Shown: one piece after another, positions 1 through 7,626 of the stretch
How positions within the stretch are numbered: position 1 is the first letter of the stretch
Layout: every line of letters starts with the position of its first letter
NCBI RefSeq assembly: GCF_022758885.1
Contig: NZ_JALEBH010000001.1
Location: 1,488,001-1,552,000 of the forward strand
Source: Sphingobium sp. BYY-5
GTDB taxonomy: Bacteria; Pseudomonadota; Alphaproteobacteria; Sphingomonadales; Sphingomonadaceae
Direction: 5' to 3'
Length of the DNA stretch: 64,000 nt
Notes under the pieces: model-generated
Database searches by the model: none
The model's input: the letters and a program-made list of their open reading frames with translations, nothing else
What the model was told of the DNA's origin: nothing
Translations under genes and position numbers: made by a program

Positions 1-631
1 CCGTCCGCCCCCGCGTCACCGCCACGTCTCCGTCCTCACGCCCCACCAAAGCCCGCACCAGCGGCACCGGGCGCGGCGTCGTCGTCGCCAGCACGCGCGG
101 GCATTCGCCCAGCCGCATCCCCATCATCAGATTATGCCACACCGCCTCGCCGCCCGCCCATTTGGCGATCTCGTCGGCCCAGCCATGGCTGAACTGCGGC
201 CCGCGCAGCGCCTCCGGCTCGGCCGCGCCGAACAGGGTCGCCACCGCGCCATTGGGCCAGGTCAGCTTGCGCAGCGCCGGCGCATAGACCGGCCGCGCCC
301 ACCATGGCGCGACGGAGAGCAGCCCCGACGCCCCCTCCACCATCACGCTGCGCGCCTCGCCCAGCGTCGCGCCGACCAGCGCGATCCGCGCGGCGGGGTC
401 CGCCTCCGCAATTCCCCGCACCCATTCCGCCCCGGCCCGCGTCTTGCCAAAGCCGCGCCCCGCCATCATCAGCCAGATGCGCCAGTCCCCCGGCGGCGGC
501 AACTGCTCCGGCCGCGCCAGGAAATCCCATTCCCACTCCAGCCGCTCGGCCGCCACCGGCGTCAATCTCTTGCGGATGCGCGCCAAGGCCCGCCGATCCT
601 CGGCCAGCCATTTCTGTTCCGAAACCTTCAT
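1..631 (-). CDS. Phage/GTA-type terminase large subunit (partial, C-terminus beyond the left edge)
   Basis: The reading frame opens at an ATG complementary to 629-631 and stays open to base 1, giving 210 codons and no stop, so the C-terminal part lies outside. It should be the DNA-packaging motor ATPase of a prophage or gene transfer agent. A Walker A motif (GRGFGKT) is at residues 58-64, followed by RAGAEWV. A Walker B-like WADE is at 151-154, after 'LRGPQFSHGW', and a 'TTTPRP' coupling-type motif comes about 35 residues later. This order is typical of the terminase of RcGTA-like elements in alphaproteobacteria. The nuclease domain would lie outside. A palindromic repeat sits just upstream of the start. 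The longer overlapping frames on both strands here are non-coding. Confidence 0.85.
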   Translation of the reverse strand, partial: MKVSEQKWLAEDRRALARIRKRLTPVAAERLEWEWDFLARPEQLPPPGDWRIWLMMAGRGFGKTRAGAEWVRGIAEADPAARIALVGATLGEARSVMVEGASGLLSVAPWWARPVYAPALRKLTWPNGAVATLFGAAEPEALRGPQFSHGWADEIAKWAGGEAVWHNLMMGMRLGECPRVLATTTPRPVPLVRALVGREDGDVAVTRGRT

Positions 632-650
632 CGCCCCTCACTTCCGCCGT

Positions 651-723
651 GCTCCTGCGAACGCAGGAGCCCAGGGTTCAAGGCATGACCAAGCCTCCTG
701 GACTCCTGCTTTCGCAGGAGCAC
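651..723. repeat. Pair of short palindromes (REP-like intergenic repeat)
   Basis: Two hairpins built on the same unit, 651-670 (GCTCCTGCGAACGCAGGAGC) and about 702-720 (CTCCTG-CTTT-CGCAGGAG), flank about 30 bp between the terminase start and the peptidase stop. The tandem palindromes look like a REP-type interspersed unit and could also act as a transcription stop for the peptidase gene. Confidence 0.6.
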
Positions 724-752
724 AAGCCAATCATCCGTCTTTCGCAGTCAGC

Positions 753-2060
753 TTATTTCCTCGGCGCCATCCCGCCGAACGTCACCAGGCTTTCCGCCCC
801 ATCCTTCGCGACAGCCGCCACGCCGATGAAATGATCGTCCACCACCACATCCTTCAGCACCGTCTGCGTCGCGCCCGTCACCGCCCGGCTGTCGGTCCAG
901 TCCTGGGCATCCGCCCGCCGCCAATAGACCTTATATCCCGCCGCTCCCGGCACCGCGTCCCAGAACACCCGCGTATCCATCGACAACGCCCCGTCCAGCG
1001 ATACGCTCGCGGGCGCCGCCGGCGCATCCGCCAGCACCCGCAGCGTCGCGACGTTCAGCGCCGTCACCTTCGCCAGATAGGGGAAGTCCATCCCCTCCAC
1101 TGTATCGCCATAAACCCGGCCATTCTCCGTCCGCAAATCCTGATGCTGCCGGTCATAATTTTCGATCCCCACCGAAAAGCGCACGGCGGGAAAGCCCAGC
1201 TCCAGGAAGGGCGAATGATCCCCGCCCCGGCCGAACCGGTCCAGCCGCCGCACGGCGAACACGTCCAGCCCGATCCCCGGATCGCCCTTCGCGATCCCGT
1301 CGATCTTCTTCGCCAGCGCCCGCGACGGCCCGTCATCCTCGCCGCCGATCGCCCGCCGCGTCAGATTTGCCTTGGCATCCTCCGAAAAGCGGATGCCTTC
1401 CGAAAACACCCGCACCCGGTCGGCCACGCGCTGGCCATTCTGCCCAACCGTGTTGCCGACGATATCGTTGTTCAGCATCGCCCGGACCTGCCAGCCGCGC
1501 TTCTTCGCCGTCTCCGCCAGCAGCTTGCCGCCCCACAGCCCCTGTTCCTCGCCCGACAGCAGCGCATAGACGATCGTCCCATCGAACTTTTCGCCCGCCA
1601 GCACCCGCGCCGCCTCGATCACCAGCGCGCTGCCCGACGCATTGTCGTTCGCGCCCGGCGCATCGCTGATCGCGTTCATCACGTCGCTCACCCGGCTGTC
1701 GATATGCCCCGCGACGATCACCACCTGGTTCGGATCACCTGTGCCCTTCTGGATCGCCAGCACGTCGACCACCTCCACCCCGTCCGGCGCGCGCGGCCCG
1801 GTGAAGGGGCCGGAAATCGTCTCGACGCTCAGGCACCCGCCGCACCCCTTGGAAATCCGCGCAAACTCTCCCGCGCCCCATCGCCGCGCCGCCCCGATCC
1901 CCCGCTTGGGGTCGGTCGCCGAAGACAGCGTATGCCGCGTCCCGAAGCTGACCAGCTTCTCCACCGTCCCCTTCAACCGCGCCGCATCGGGCGCTTTGGT
2001 CTGGGCCAGGACGGGCGCGCAAAGCGCGGAGGCGGCGGCGATCAGGATCAGCTTTTTCAT
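753..2060 (-). CDS. Secreted M28-family zinc aminopeptidase
   Basis: A 435-residue exported metallopeptidase. The start at 2060 gives a clean signal peptide (MKKLILIAAASALCAPVLAQ); a longer in-frame extension upstream has no signal character and was dropped. M28 zinc ligands are visible: H119 and D121 in 'AGHID', D139 in 'GANDNASG', E171/E172 in 'SGEEQG', and a late histidine in 'GGDHSPF'. The last 90 residues look like a beta-sandwich (fibronectin III-like) extension. It probably trims N-terminal residues from peptides in the periplasm or outside. It stands alone, between a phage terminase and a divergent nucleoside-hydrolase-like gene; 150 bp separate the divergent starts. Substrate is not predictable. 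Confidence 0.88.
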   Translation of the reverse strand: MKKLILIAAASALCAPVLAQTKAPDAARLKGTVEKLVSFGTRHTLSSATDPKRGIGAARRWGAGEFARISKGCGGCLSVETISGPFTGPRAPDGVEVVDVLAIQKGTGDPNQVVIVAGHIDSRVSDVMNAISDAPGANDNASGSALVIEAARVLAGEKFDGTIVYALLSGEEQGLWGGKLLAETAKKRGWQVRAMLNNDIVGNTVGQNGQRVADRVRVFSEGIRFSEDAKANLTRRAIGGEDDGPSRALAKKIDGIAKGDPGIGLDVFAVRRLDRFGRGGDHSPFLELGFPAVRFSVGIENYDRQHQDLRTENGRVYGDTVEGMDFPYLAKVTALNVATLRVLADAPAAPASVSLDGALSMDTRVFWDAVPGAAGYKVYWRRADAQDWTDSRAVTGATQTVLKDVVVDDHFIGVAAVAKDGAESLVTFGGMAPRK

Positions 2061-2210
2061 GGGACCAAACTCATATCGCCTGCCCCGCCCCTGTAAAGCC
2101 GACATCACCCCCTCCCCTTGCGGGAGCGGGCGACGCAAACCCACATATATGCTTGCCCCTTTTCAATCCTCCGCCCAGGATGCGCCAACGAAGAGGGGGG
2201 AGAGACAACA

Positions 2211-3224
2211 ATGCCGCACGATCCGACACATATCGCCCGGCGCACGCTGCTGGGCGCATTCCCCGCCCTCGCCCTTCTCCCCGCCACCGCGCAGGCGCTT
2301 ACCGCCACGCCGCGCTGCCGCGTCATCATCGACAATGATTTCTCCGGCGACCCGGACGGTCTGTTCCAGCTCGCCCACCATCTGCTCTCGCCGTCCACCG
2401 AAATCGCCTTCATCATCGGCTCGCACATCCACGATCCCGAACCCTTCGACCCGTCCAAGGTCCAGGCCGACAATGCCGCCCGCATCGCGCGCGATCTCAT
2501 GGACCAGATGCGCCTCGCCCGCCGCCCGGACGTGATCGCCGGGCGCAACGCCGCCCCCGCCCCCGGCGCGCCTCCCGAACAGACGCCCGCCGTCCGCCGC
2601 ATCCTCGCCGAAGCGCGCCGGGACAGCAAATTGCCGCTCTATTATGTCGCGGGCGCCGGCCTCACCGACCTCGCCGAAGCGATCCGCGTCGACCCGTCGA
2701 TAGCCCCGCGCCTGACCCTCATCTGGATCGGCGGCCCGGAACATCCCGATTCCCGCCCGGCGGTCCCTGTCCAGCAGCGCCAGGAATATAATCTCACCAT
2801 AGACCTGCCCGCCGCCCGCTTTCTCTTCAACGACAGCGCGCTCCCGATCTGGCAGGTGCCGCGCGACATCTACCGCACGCTGATGATCTCGCACGCCGAA
2901 CTGGAAAGCGGCCTGTCCGGCGCGGGCGCGCTCGGCCGCTTCCTGCTCGACCATCTGGAAAAGATCATCCGCATGGTTCCGAACCATCTGGGCGAAACCT
3001 ATATATTGGGCGACAGCCCGCTGGTCACGCTGACCGCGCTGCAATCCTCCTTCGAACCGGACGCGGCCTCCAGCGACTATCTGATCCGCCCTACTCCGCG
3101 CATCACGGAAAAGGCGACCTACGAACCGGCCCCCAACGCCCGCCCGATGCGCCTTTACACCAGCATCGACACCCGCCTGACCTTCGCCGACATGTTCGCC
3201 AAGTTCCGCGCGGGCAGTCTCTGA
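2211..3224 (+). CDS. Exported nucleoside-hydrolase-like protein
   Basis: 337 residues from an ATG preceded by a strong AGAGGGGGGAGAG ribosome site. The N-terminus has a twin arginine (IARRTLLGA) and a hydrophobic stretch ending near 'AQA', so Tat export is likely. The acidic cluster 'DNDFSGDPDG' around residue 40 is in the place of the calcium-binding DxDxxxDD of inosine/uridine-preferring nucleoside hydrolases, and 'WIGGPEHPDS' and 'YNLTIDLPAA' fit later parts of that fold. The motif differs from the canonical DTDPGxDDA, so the substrate may not be a ribonucleoside. It is transcribed away from the M28 peptidase gene. Confidence 0.72.
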   Translation: MPHDPTHIARRTLLGAFPALALLPATAQALTATPRCRVIIDNDFSGDPDGLFQLAHHLLSPSTEIAFIIGSHIHDPEPFDPSKVQADNAARIARDLMDQMRLARRPDVIAGRNAAPAPGAPPEQTPAVRRILAEARRDSKLPLYYVAGAGLTDLAEAIRVDPSIAPRLTLIWIGGPEHPDSRPAVPVQQRQEYNLTIDLPAARFLFNDSALPIWQVPRDIYRTLMISHAELESGLSGAGALGRFLLDHLEKIIRMVPNHLGETYILGDSPLVTLTALQSSFEPDAASSDYLIRPTPRITEKATYEPAPNARPMRLYTSIDTRLTFADMFAKFRAGSL

Positions 3225-3329
3225 AACATCCGGATTCCACCTTTTAACGCTTGACTGCCCATCCGGTCCGATAGCACCTGTCGCGCCTTGGCTCCTGTGG
3301 GGGGAGCCGAGTCATTTGGGGGGTTATCC

Positions 3330-4016
3330 ATGAAGTTCCTGTCCAGCGCCGTTCTCGGCGTGATTGCCTGTGCCTGCGCGCCATCCGTCCATGCCCAGCT
3401 CGCCACCGAAACCAGCGCGCCCGCCGCGCCGGTCGCCACCATCATCGCCACGCCCGGCGGCAACGTCCTGCGCGCGGGCACGCAGATCGCGGTCAAGACC
3501 GCAGAGCCGCTCACCACCGAGCATAAGAAGCTCCAGGTCGGTCAGCGCGTCCAGCTCGAAGTCGCCGAAGCCGTCCTACTGAACGGTCAGATCGTCATTC
3601 CGCTCGGCAGCCCGGTCATGGGCGAAATCACCGATGTCCGTAACAAGGGCATGTGGGGCAAATCCGGCCGCATCAGCGCCCGCATCCTCTATGTCCGCGC
3701 CAACGGCACTCAGATCCGCCTGACCGGCCAGTTCGATGACAAGGGCGTCACCGGCACCGCGGGCGTCGTCGCCGCCATCGCCCTGGTGCCCGTCGCCGGC
3801 TTCTTCACCACCGGCACCAGCGCAAAAATCCCGCTCGGCACCCCCGTGACCGCCTTCATCGACGAAGACATCGACGTCGCCTTCACCGCCCCGACCACGG
3901 CAACCGCCCCGGTCACGCCGGCAGCCGTCCCCGCCGTAGCACCGACGGCCACAACGCCCGCCGCGACCAAGACCTCGCTCGTCGACCCGTCGCTCGAAAT
4001 CAACGTCGTCAACTAA
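3330..4016 (+). CDS. Exported hypothetical protein with beta-rich core
   Basis: 228 residues; start chosen at MKFLSS, which begins a typical Sec signal peptide ending 'PSVHAQ'. The middle (residues 60-180) is beta-rich, with 'LQVGQRVQLEVAEAV' and 'IPLGSPVMGEI', resembling the domain seen in TrbI/VirB10-like periplasmic proteins and many sphingomonad hypothetical proteins. A glycine/alanine segment with hydrophobic character (about 150-170) precedes 'IPLGTPVTAFIDED'. The C-terminus is a low-complexity Ala/Thr/Pro/Val stretch. I do not recognise a specific function. It is followed by a strong hairpin. Confidence 0.75.
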   Translation: MKFLSSAVLGVIACACAPSVHAQLATETSAPAAPVATIIATPGGNVLRAGTQIAVKTAEPLTTEHKKLQVGQRVQLEVAEAVLLNGQIVIPLGSPVMGEITDVRNKGMWGKSGRISARILYVRANGTQIRLTGQFDDKGVTGTAGVVAAIALVPVAGFFTTGTSAKIPLGTPVTAFIDEDIDVAFTAPTTATAPVTPAAVPAVAPTATTPAATKTSLVDPSLEINVVN

Positions 4017-4064
4017 CACCGGCCGGGCCGGTCATTGCCCGGCGCGTCATCCCCGCGCGGGCGG

Positions 4065-4094
4065 GTCGAAGAGAGGCATGGGCCTCTCTTCGAC
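4065..4094. terminator. Bidirectional hairpin between convergent genes
   Basis: A perfect 13-bp stem (GTCGAAGAGAGGC / GCCTCTCTTCGAC) with a 4-nt ATGG loop lies 48 bp after the secreted hypothetical gene and 38 bp before the stop of the convergent small gene. There is no real T-run, so termination is inferred from position and stem strength. Confidence 0.55.
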
Positions 4095-4132
4095 ATTTCC
4101 CATTCGTCACCCCGGCCACAGGCCATGAACCT

Positions 4133-4393
4133 TCACCCCAAGGCCGGCAGCGCCGCATCCTCGTGCGCCCTGCCCTCGCGCCGCCACGCCACCGGGACCG
4201 GGACCGGCGCGATCATATATCGGTGCCAGTAGAGCGAAACCCATCCCGCCTTCATGCAAATCTGCCGCCGCGCCGCCATGAAATGCAGCGTCCTTACCAG
4301 CTCATCCCCTTCCGCATCCTCAATGTCCAATGTCCGCACCGGTCCAGCGCCCAGCTTCTGTAAAATCCTGTTTTCCAACGTCATGCCCGGCAT
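4133..4393 (-). CDS. Small hypothetical protein
   Basis: 86 residues from an ATG at 4393 (a second in-frame ATG at 4384 is equally possible). Basic and aromatic, with 'LENRILQKLGAGPVRTLDIEDAE' type helices at the start and 'AGWVSLYWHRYM' in the middle, which could be a small winged-helix-like domain. No ribosome site stands out. Codon use looks coding (GC-rich third positions), but I do not recognise the family. Confidence 0.45.
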   Translation of the reverse strand: MPGMTLENRILQKLGAGPVRTLDIEDAEGDELVRTLHFMAARRQICMKAGWVSLYWHRYMIAPVPVPVAWRREGRAHEDAALPALG

Positions 4394-4508
4394 AATGCTG
4401 CGATCGCACAATGGGTTCCGGCACGGAAATGGTTAACGAAAATCACGTCGCGCCCGCGGCCCGGATCATCGCTCGACATCGCGGAAAAAGGCATCCGCGC
4501 AGGCCCGC

Positions 4509-4823
4509 CTACGGCCTGCCCTTCCCCTGCCGATCGATCAGGACGGCCTGTTGCCATCGGCTCGGCGCCTTGTCGGTCCGGTGAATGCAACCCACCCAGC
4601 AGCAGGGGCGTTTCTTCCCCTCCAACAATTCCTCGCAGCTTCGCTCGATGCGCCGCAGCCGCGTCTTTGCCTGTTTCGCGTCATCCACCCAGCAGATAAA
4701 CTCGTTCCGGCCGAGCGGCGTCAGCCCCTCCCACAACGCAAACACTACGGGGTCCGATCGCAAGGCCGCCTGCATGTCTTCGCCCGCCTCGTGGACAGTG
4801 CCATGTGGAAAAGCGTCCGCCAC
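4509..4823 (-). CDS. YdeI/OmpD-associated family small protein
   Basis: About 104 residues from a GTG start at 4823 that has GGGAG five bases upstream; more upstream in-frame codons run into a palindromic repeat. The core 'LWEGLTPLGRNEFICWV', then 'DDAKQAKTRLRRIERS' and 'LLEGKKRPCCW', is the C-terminal signature of the YdeI/OmpD-associated (bacteriocin-protection) family. Function in the cell is not established; members are small cytoplasmic proteins of variable length. It lies downstream of the terminase-small-like gene on the same strand. Confidence 0.65.
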   Translation of the reverse strand: MADAFPHGTVHEAGEDMQAALRSDPVVFALWEGLTPLGRNEFICWVDDAKQAKTRLRRIERSCEELLEGKKRPCCWVGCIHRTDKAPSRWQQAVLIDRQGKGRP

Positions 4824-4920
4824 AAAATCTCCCAATATTCTGCATGGAACGACGATGGTCGAGCTTGGCCGCTGGACGGCATAATGTCCACAGTTGGGCG
4901 ATCGTTGCCATTTCCCTCCC

Positions 4921-4946
4921 GTCATGCCGGGTCTGACCCGGCATCC
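4921..4946. repeat. Short palindromic repeat core (GTCATGCCGG type)
   Basis: GTCATGCCGGGTCTGACCCGGCATCC forms a near-perfect hairpin (split view: GTCATGCCGGGT / ACCCGGCATCC). The same core recurs inside larger repeats at 20734-20849, 27337-27491 and 55491-55611. Confidence 0.75.
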
Positions 4947-5013
4947 CGCTTTCGTTTCCAAACCGGGGCGGGGTGCCGATCAAGACCATACCCCCCGCTC
5001 ACGTCCGCCCCCG

Positions 5014-5544
5014 TCACGTCCCCGCCGCCGCACGCCGTCGCCGGATTTCGTCCAGCACGTCGCGCACCCGCGCCACCGCGTCGGCGCTGTCGGGGCGATC
5101 GACGCCCGTCTCCCCCCGGATCTTCGCCACCTTGTCGCGATAATGCTGCCACAGCCGCAGCGCGACGGTCAGGTTCGGCGCGCGCTTCACCTTGCGCGTC
5201 TTCACCGCGCCCTCGCTGTCCAGCACGGTCTCCTCGCTCTCGCTGCCGTACAGGGCCGCGCGCATCAGCATCATCTCGATCTCGACATAACCCTGGTCCA
5301 GCGCCGCGTTCCACGCGCTGGCAAAGGCCGGGTCGCTCCGCCTGCGGTCATAGGCGCGCGCGCGGCACTTGCCCACCGCACGCGCCGCCTCGCTGACGTT
5401 GCACGTCTCGGCCAGCACCGCCATGAACTCCGCCACCTGCGTCTTGCTCCAGCCGTCCTTGCGCGGCTTGCGCAACTGCGTCCGCACCGCCCCGCCCGTC
5501 TTCTGCCGCTGCGCCACCAGCGCGCCGCGCATCCTCTCCGCCAT
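5014..5544 (-). CDS. Terminase-small-subunit-like HTH protein
   Basis: 176 residues from an ATG at 5544 (MAERMRGAL). Residues 25-65 form a helix-turn-helix-like segment ('WSKTQVAEFMAVLAETCNVSEAARAVG'-type; key VSEAARAVG then 'AYDRRRSDPAF'), the pattern of phage-terminase small subunits that recognise DNA. The rest is helical, with 'LRLWQHYRDKVAKIRGE' near the C-terminus. It is on the same strand as the terminase large subunit 4.4 kb downstream, but peptidase and other genes lie between them. A packaging role is inferred; a transposase-type or regulatory HTH protein is the alternative. Confidence 0.6.
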   Translation of the reverse strand: MAERMRGALVAQRQKTGGAVRTQLRKPRKDGWSKTQVAEFMAVLAETCNVSEAARAVGKCRARAYDRRRSDPAFASAWNAALDQGYVEIEMMLMRAALYGSESEETVLDSEGAVKTRKVKRAPNLTVALRLWQHYRDKVAKIRGETGVDRPDSADAVARVRDVLDEIRRRRAAAGT

Positions 5545-5701
5545 GACAGCCCCTCCATCACCCCCGCCGCACAGCGAAAAGGGCCGGCCCCACAGGACCA
5601 GCCCCTTGCACCGCCATCCCGGCGACTCACATTTTCCCAATATCCACATCCCTGCCACAGCAGCGTGACGATGTCAAGAAGAATGTTCCATATGGGTTAA
5701 T

Positions 5702-6346
5702 TCATGCCGCCATCCGCGCCAGGATCGCCGCTTCCTGCGCCAGCGCCCCGGCGACGCTGGGCCGTGCCTTCACCTGCGCCATCCACGCCACCACTTTGGG
5801 CCAACGTTCCGCCGTCAACCCCTTGGAACAATAGCAGACATTGATGAGCGGACTGGCGGCGGCGATATCCGCCAGGGTGAAGCGATCCTCCACCAGCCAG
5901 CCGCTGTCGGGCAGCACGCTTTCCAGATAATCATAGATGCCGGGGATCTTCTCCGCCTCCGCAACATCGGCCAGCGCGGGATCGTGCGGCAGCTTCAGCG
6001 CCTTCCCCACTATCCGGTTGAAGAACATCTGCCCCCCCACCGGCTGGGCGATGGTGTCGCCAAACTCCTCATACCAGATGGTCCGCGCCCGCGCCTTCGG
6101 TTCGGTCGGGATCAGGTTGGGTTCGGGGCGCAGTGCATCCATATAGGTTATGATCGCGGTCGAATCGCAGATCGTGAAATCGCCATCCTCCAGCGCCGGT
6201 ATCTTGCCGAAGGGCGACGCCTTGGCAAAAACCGGCTCCCCCCGCCCGTAGCCCGCCGACTTCACCTCGATCTCAATTCCCTTTTCCGCTGCAAAAACAA
6301 CAACCTTGCGCACAAAGGGCGACGGCCGGGCGCCATGGACAATCAT
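5702..6346 (-). CDS. Glutathione S-transferase family protein
   Basis: 214 residues; start at 6346 is supported by an AGGAGGAAC ribosome site, while the longer frame is not. The N-terminal thioredoxin-like domain has 'ARPSPFVRKV' with Ser/Pro at the catalytic position and 'SPFGKIPALEDGD' followed by 'CDSTAIITYM', the glutathione-binding cis-Pro and DS(S/T) motifs. The all-alpha C-terminal domain contains 'FTLADIAAASPL'. A cytosolic detoxification or reductive role is likely; substrate unknown. It stands alone, divergent from the acyltransferase. Confidence 0.88.
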   Translation of the reverse strand: MIVHGARPSPFVRKVVVFAAEKGIEIEVKSAGYGRGEPVFAKASPFGKIPALEDGDFTICDSTAIITYMDALRPEPNLIPTEPKARARTIWYEEFGDTIAQPVGGQMFFNRIVGKALKLPHDPALADVAEAEKIPGIYDYLESVLPDSGWLVEDRFTLADIAAASPLINVCYCSKGLTAERWPKVVAWMAQVKARPSVAGALAQEAAILARMAA

Positions 6347-6555
6347 GCCTGTTCCTCCTGTCCTGTGGTCGGATGAAGCCATCCTGCCCCCTCAATAGCA
6401 ATTTGCAACTCATATCCACCGATAGGACCGACAAGATCGCGCGCGCGTTAGCCAGCAGATCAATCCGGCAATTGTTGCTGGAGAAATATAATAATCATTC
6501 TTGAAAAGGCGCACAAAACATTTCATCATTACAAGTAAATCAGGGGCATTCCAAA

Positions 6556-7278
6556 ATGATTGATCGTGAAGAGGCACAAGAAATCATTGACCGTTATGGC
6601 GTGAATTTGACGCTGCCGGCAGTATGGCTGGACGATGTACCGCTGGACAAGTCAAATCGCGGGAATAATTTGGAATTTCACAAAATGGGTCGCGACAATC
6701 AGATGATTGTCGGCAAATATCAAATACTCGAAAATTCCCTTATCCGTATCCGTGGCAATCGCAACACCCTCATCATCGGCGATGATGTGCGAATCAGAAA
6801 TTTGAAACTGCTCATCTCAAGCGACGACAATGTAGTGATGATCGGCGCGGGTACGTCGTGGGAACATGGCGCCATCCAATGCGGACCTGGCGGATCAACC
6901 GTGCTGATCGGTGACGACTGCATGGTGTCGTCCGCGGTCGTGATTCGAACGAACGACGGGCACGGCATATTCGACCTGGCCAGTCGCAAACTCGTCAATG
7001 AGCCGCAGAACGTCATCATTCATAACCATGTGTGGCTTGGGAACGGTTCACGGGTGGGGAAGGGCACGACGATCGGCGCGGGGTCTGTGCTTGGGCAAAT
7101 GTCGCTGGCCACCGGCCGGTTGGAACCGAATGCCGTCTATGGCGGCATACCGGCCAAAGCGATCCGGCGCGGGATCGTGTGGTCGCGCACGTTCGACTTA
7201 CCCGAAGACCTGATCGAAGATGGTTTCGTGCCGAAATTGGTGGCGAACGGTGAAAGAATGGGGCTTGTCGCCCCCTGA
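6556..7278 (+). CDS. Hexapeptide-repeat (left-handed beta-helix) acyltransferase
   Basis: 240 residues. The middle shows imperfect hexapeptide turns ([LIV]-G-x4), for example 'LIIGDDVRI', 'VMIGAG', 'VLIGDDCMVSSAVVIRTNDGH', 'VWLGNGSRVGKGTTIGAGSVLG' and the final 'VYGGIPAKAIR' loop, as in O-acetyltransferases of surface polysaccharides and antibiotics. The histidine in 'NDGHGIFD' is in the place of the catalytic base. Expected role: acetyl transfer from acetyl-CoA to a sugar or similar acceptor. The gene and its 200-bp upstream region are visibly richer in A/T than the surroundings, and there are no polysaccharide genes beside it, which suggests acquisition by transfer. Confidence 0.82.
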   Translation: MIDREEAQEIIDRYGVNLTLPAVWLDDVPLDKSNRGNNLEFHKMGRDNQMIVGKYQILENSLIRIRGNRNTLIIGDDVRIRNLKLLISSDDNVVMIGAGTSWEHGAIQCGPGGSTVLIGDDCMVSSAVVIRTNDGHGIFDLASRKLVNEPQNVIIHNHVWLGNGSRVGKGTTIGAGSVLGQMSLATGRLEPNAVYGGIPAKAIRRGIVWSRTFDLPEDLIEDGFVPKLVANGERMGLVAP

Positions 7279-7421
7279 CCCGCAGCACTGCCCGTCCCGC
7301 GGCCTGCCCCTCCTGAGTTATCTTGCATGCCCCGCAGATGCAGATGGCTTGCAGGCGATCCATTCCGCTCGCCCTCATGCAAGGAGGGGGGAGTTATGCC
7401 GTCAATTGGTCACTTACAATC

Positions 7422-7565
7422 ATCCTCCCCTGGCAGGGGAGGTGGCAGGCGCGTAGCGCCTGACGGAGGGGTGTCATCCTCTCGATGGCGCGACATCCCT
7501 CCACCGACTACGCCGGTCCCCTTCGGCAGAGTCACGTGCCTCTGCCCAACCTTACAGGGAAGGAT
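7422..7565. repeat. Interspersed palindromic repeat, copy A (CCTCCCC family)
   Basis: Starts with ATCCTCCCCTGGCAGGGGAGG and runs through a 'GACGGAGGGGTGTC' arm and a 'CCCTCCACC' arm to 'CTTACAGGGAAGGAT'. It occupies most of the 348-bp gap 7279-7626, which holds no convincing gene. Related copies: 13144-13282, 33846-34021, 57731-57893, and a half copy at 35707-35729. Confidence 0.75.
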
Positions 7566-7626
7566 AAAGGTCCACCCGCAACCCCAACCCCGCCCAAAAA
7601 AAGGGGGCCGCCCCCCCTCCCCCCCC

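Noticed and set aside
4921..4961. N-terminal extension of the YdeI-family protein up to 4961
   Set aside because: It would translate a palindromic repeat; a GTG with a good ribosome site at 4823 is the better start.
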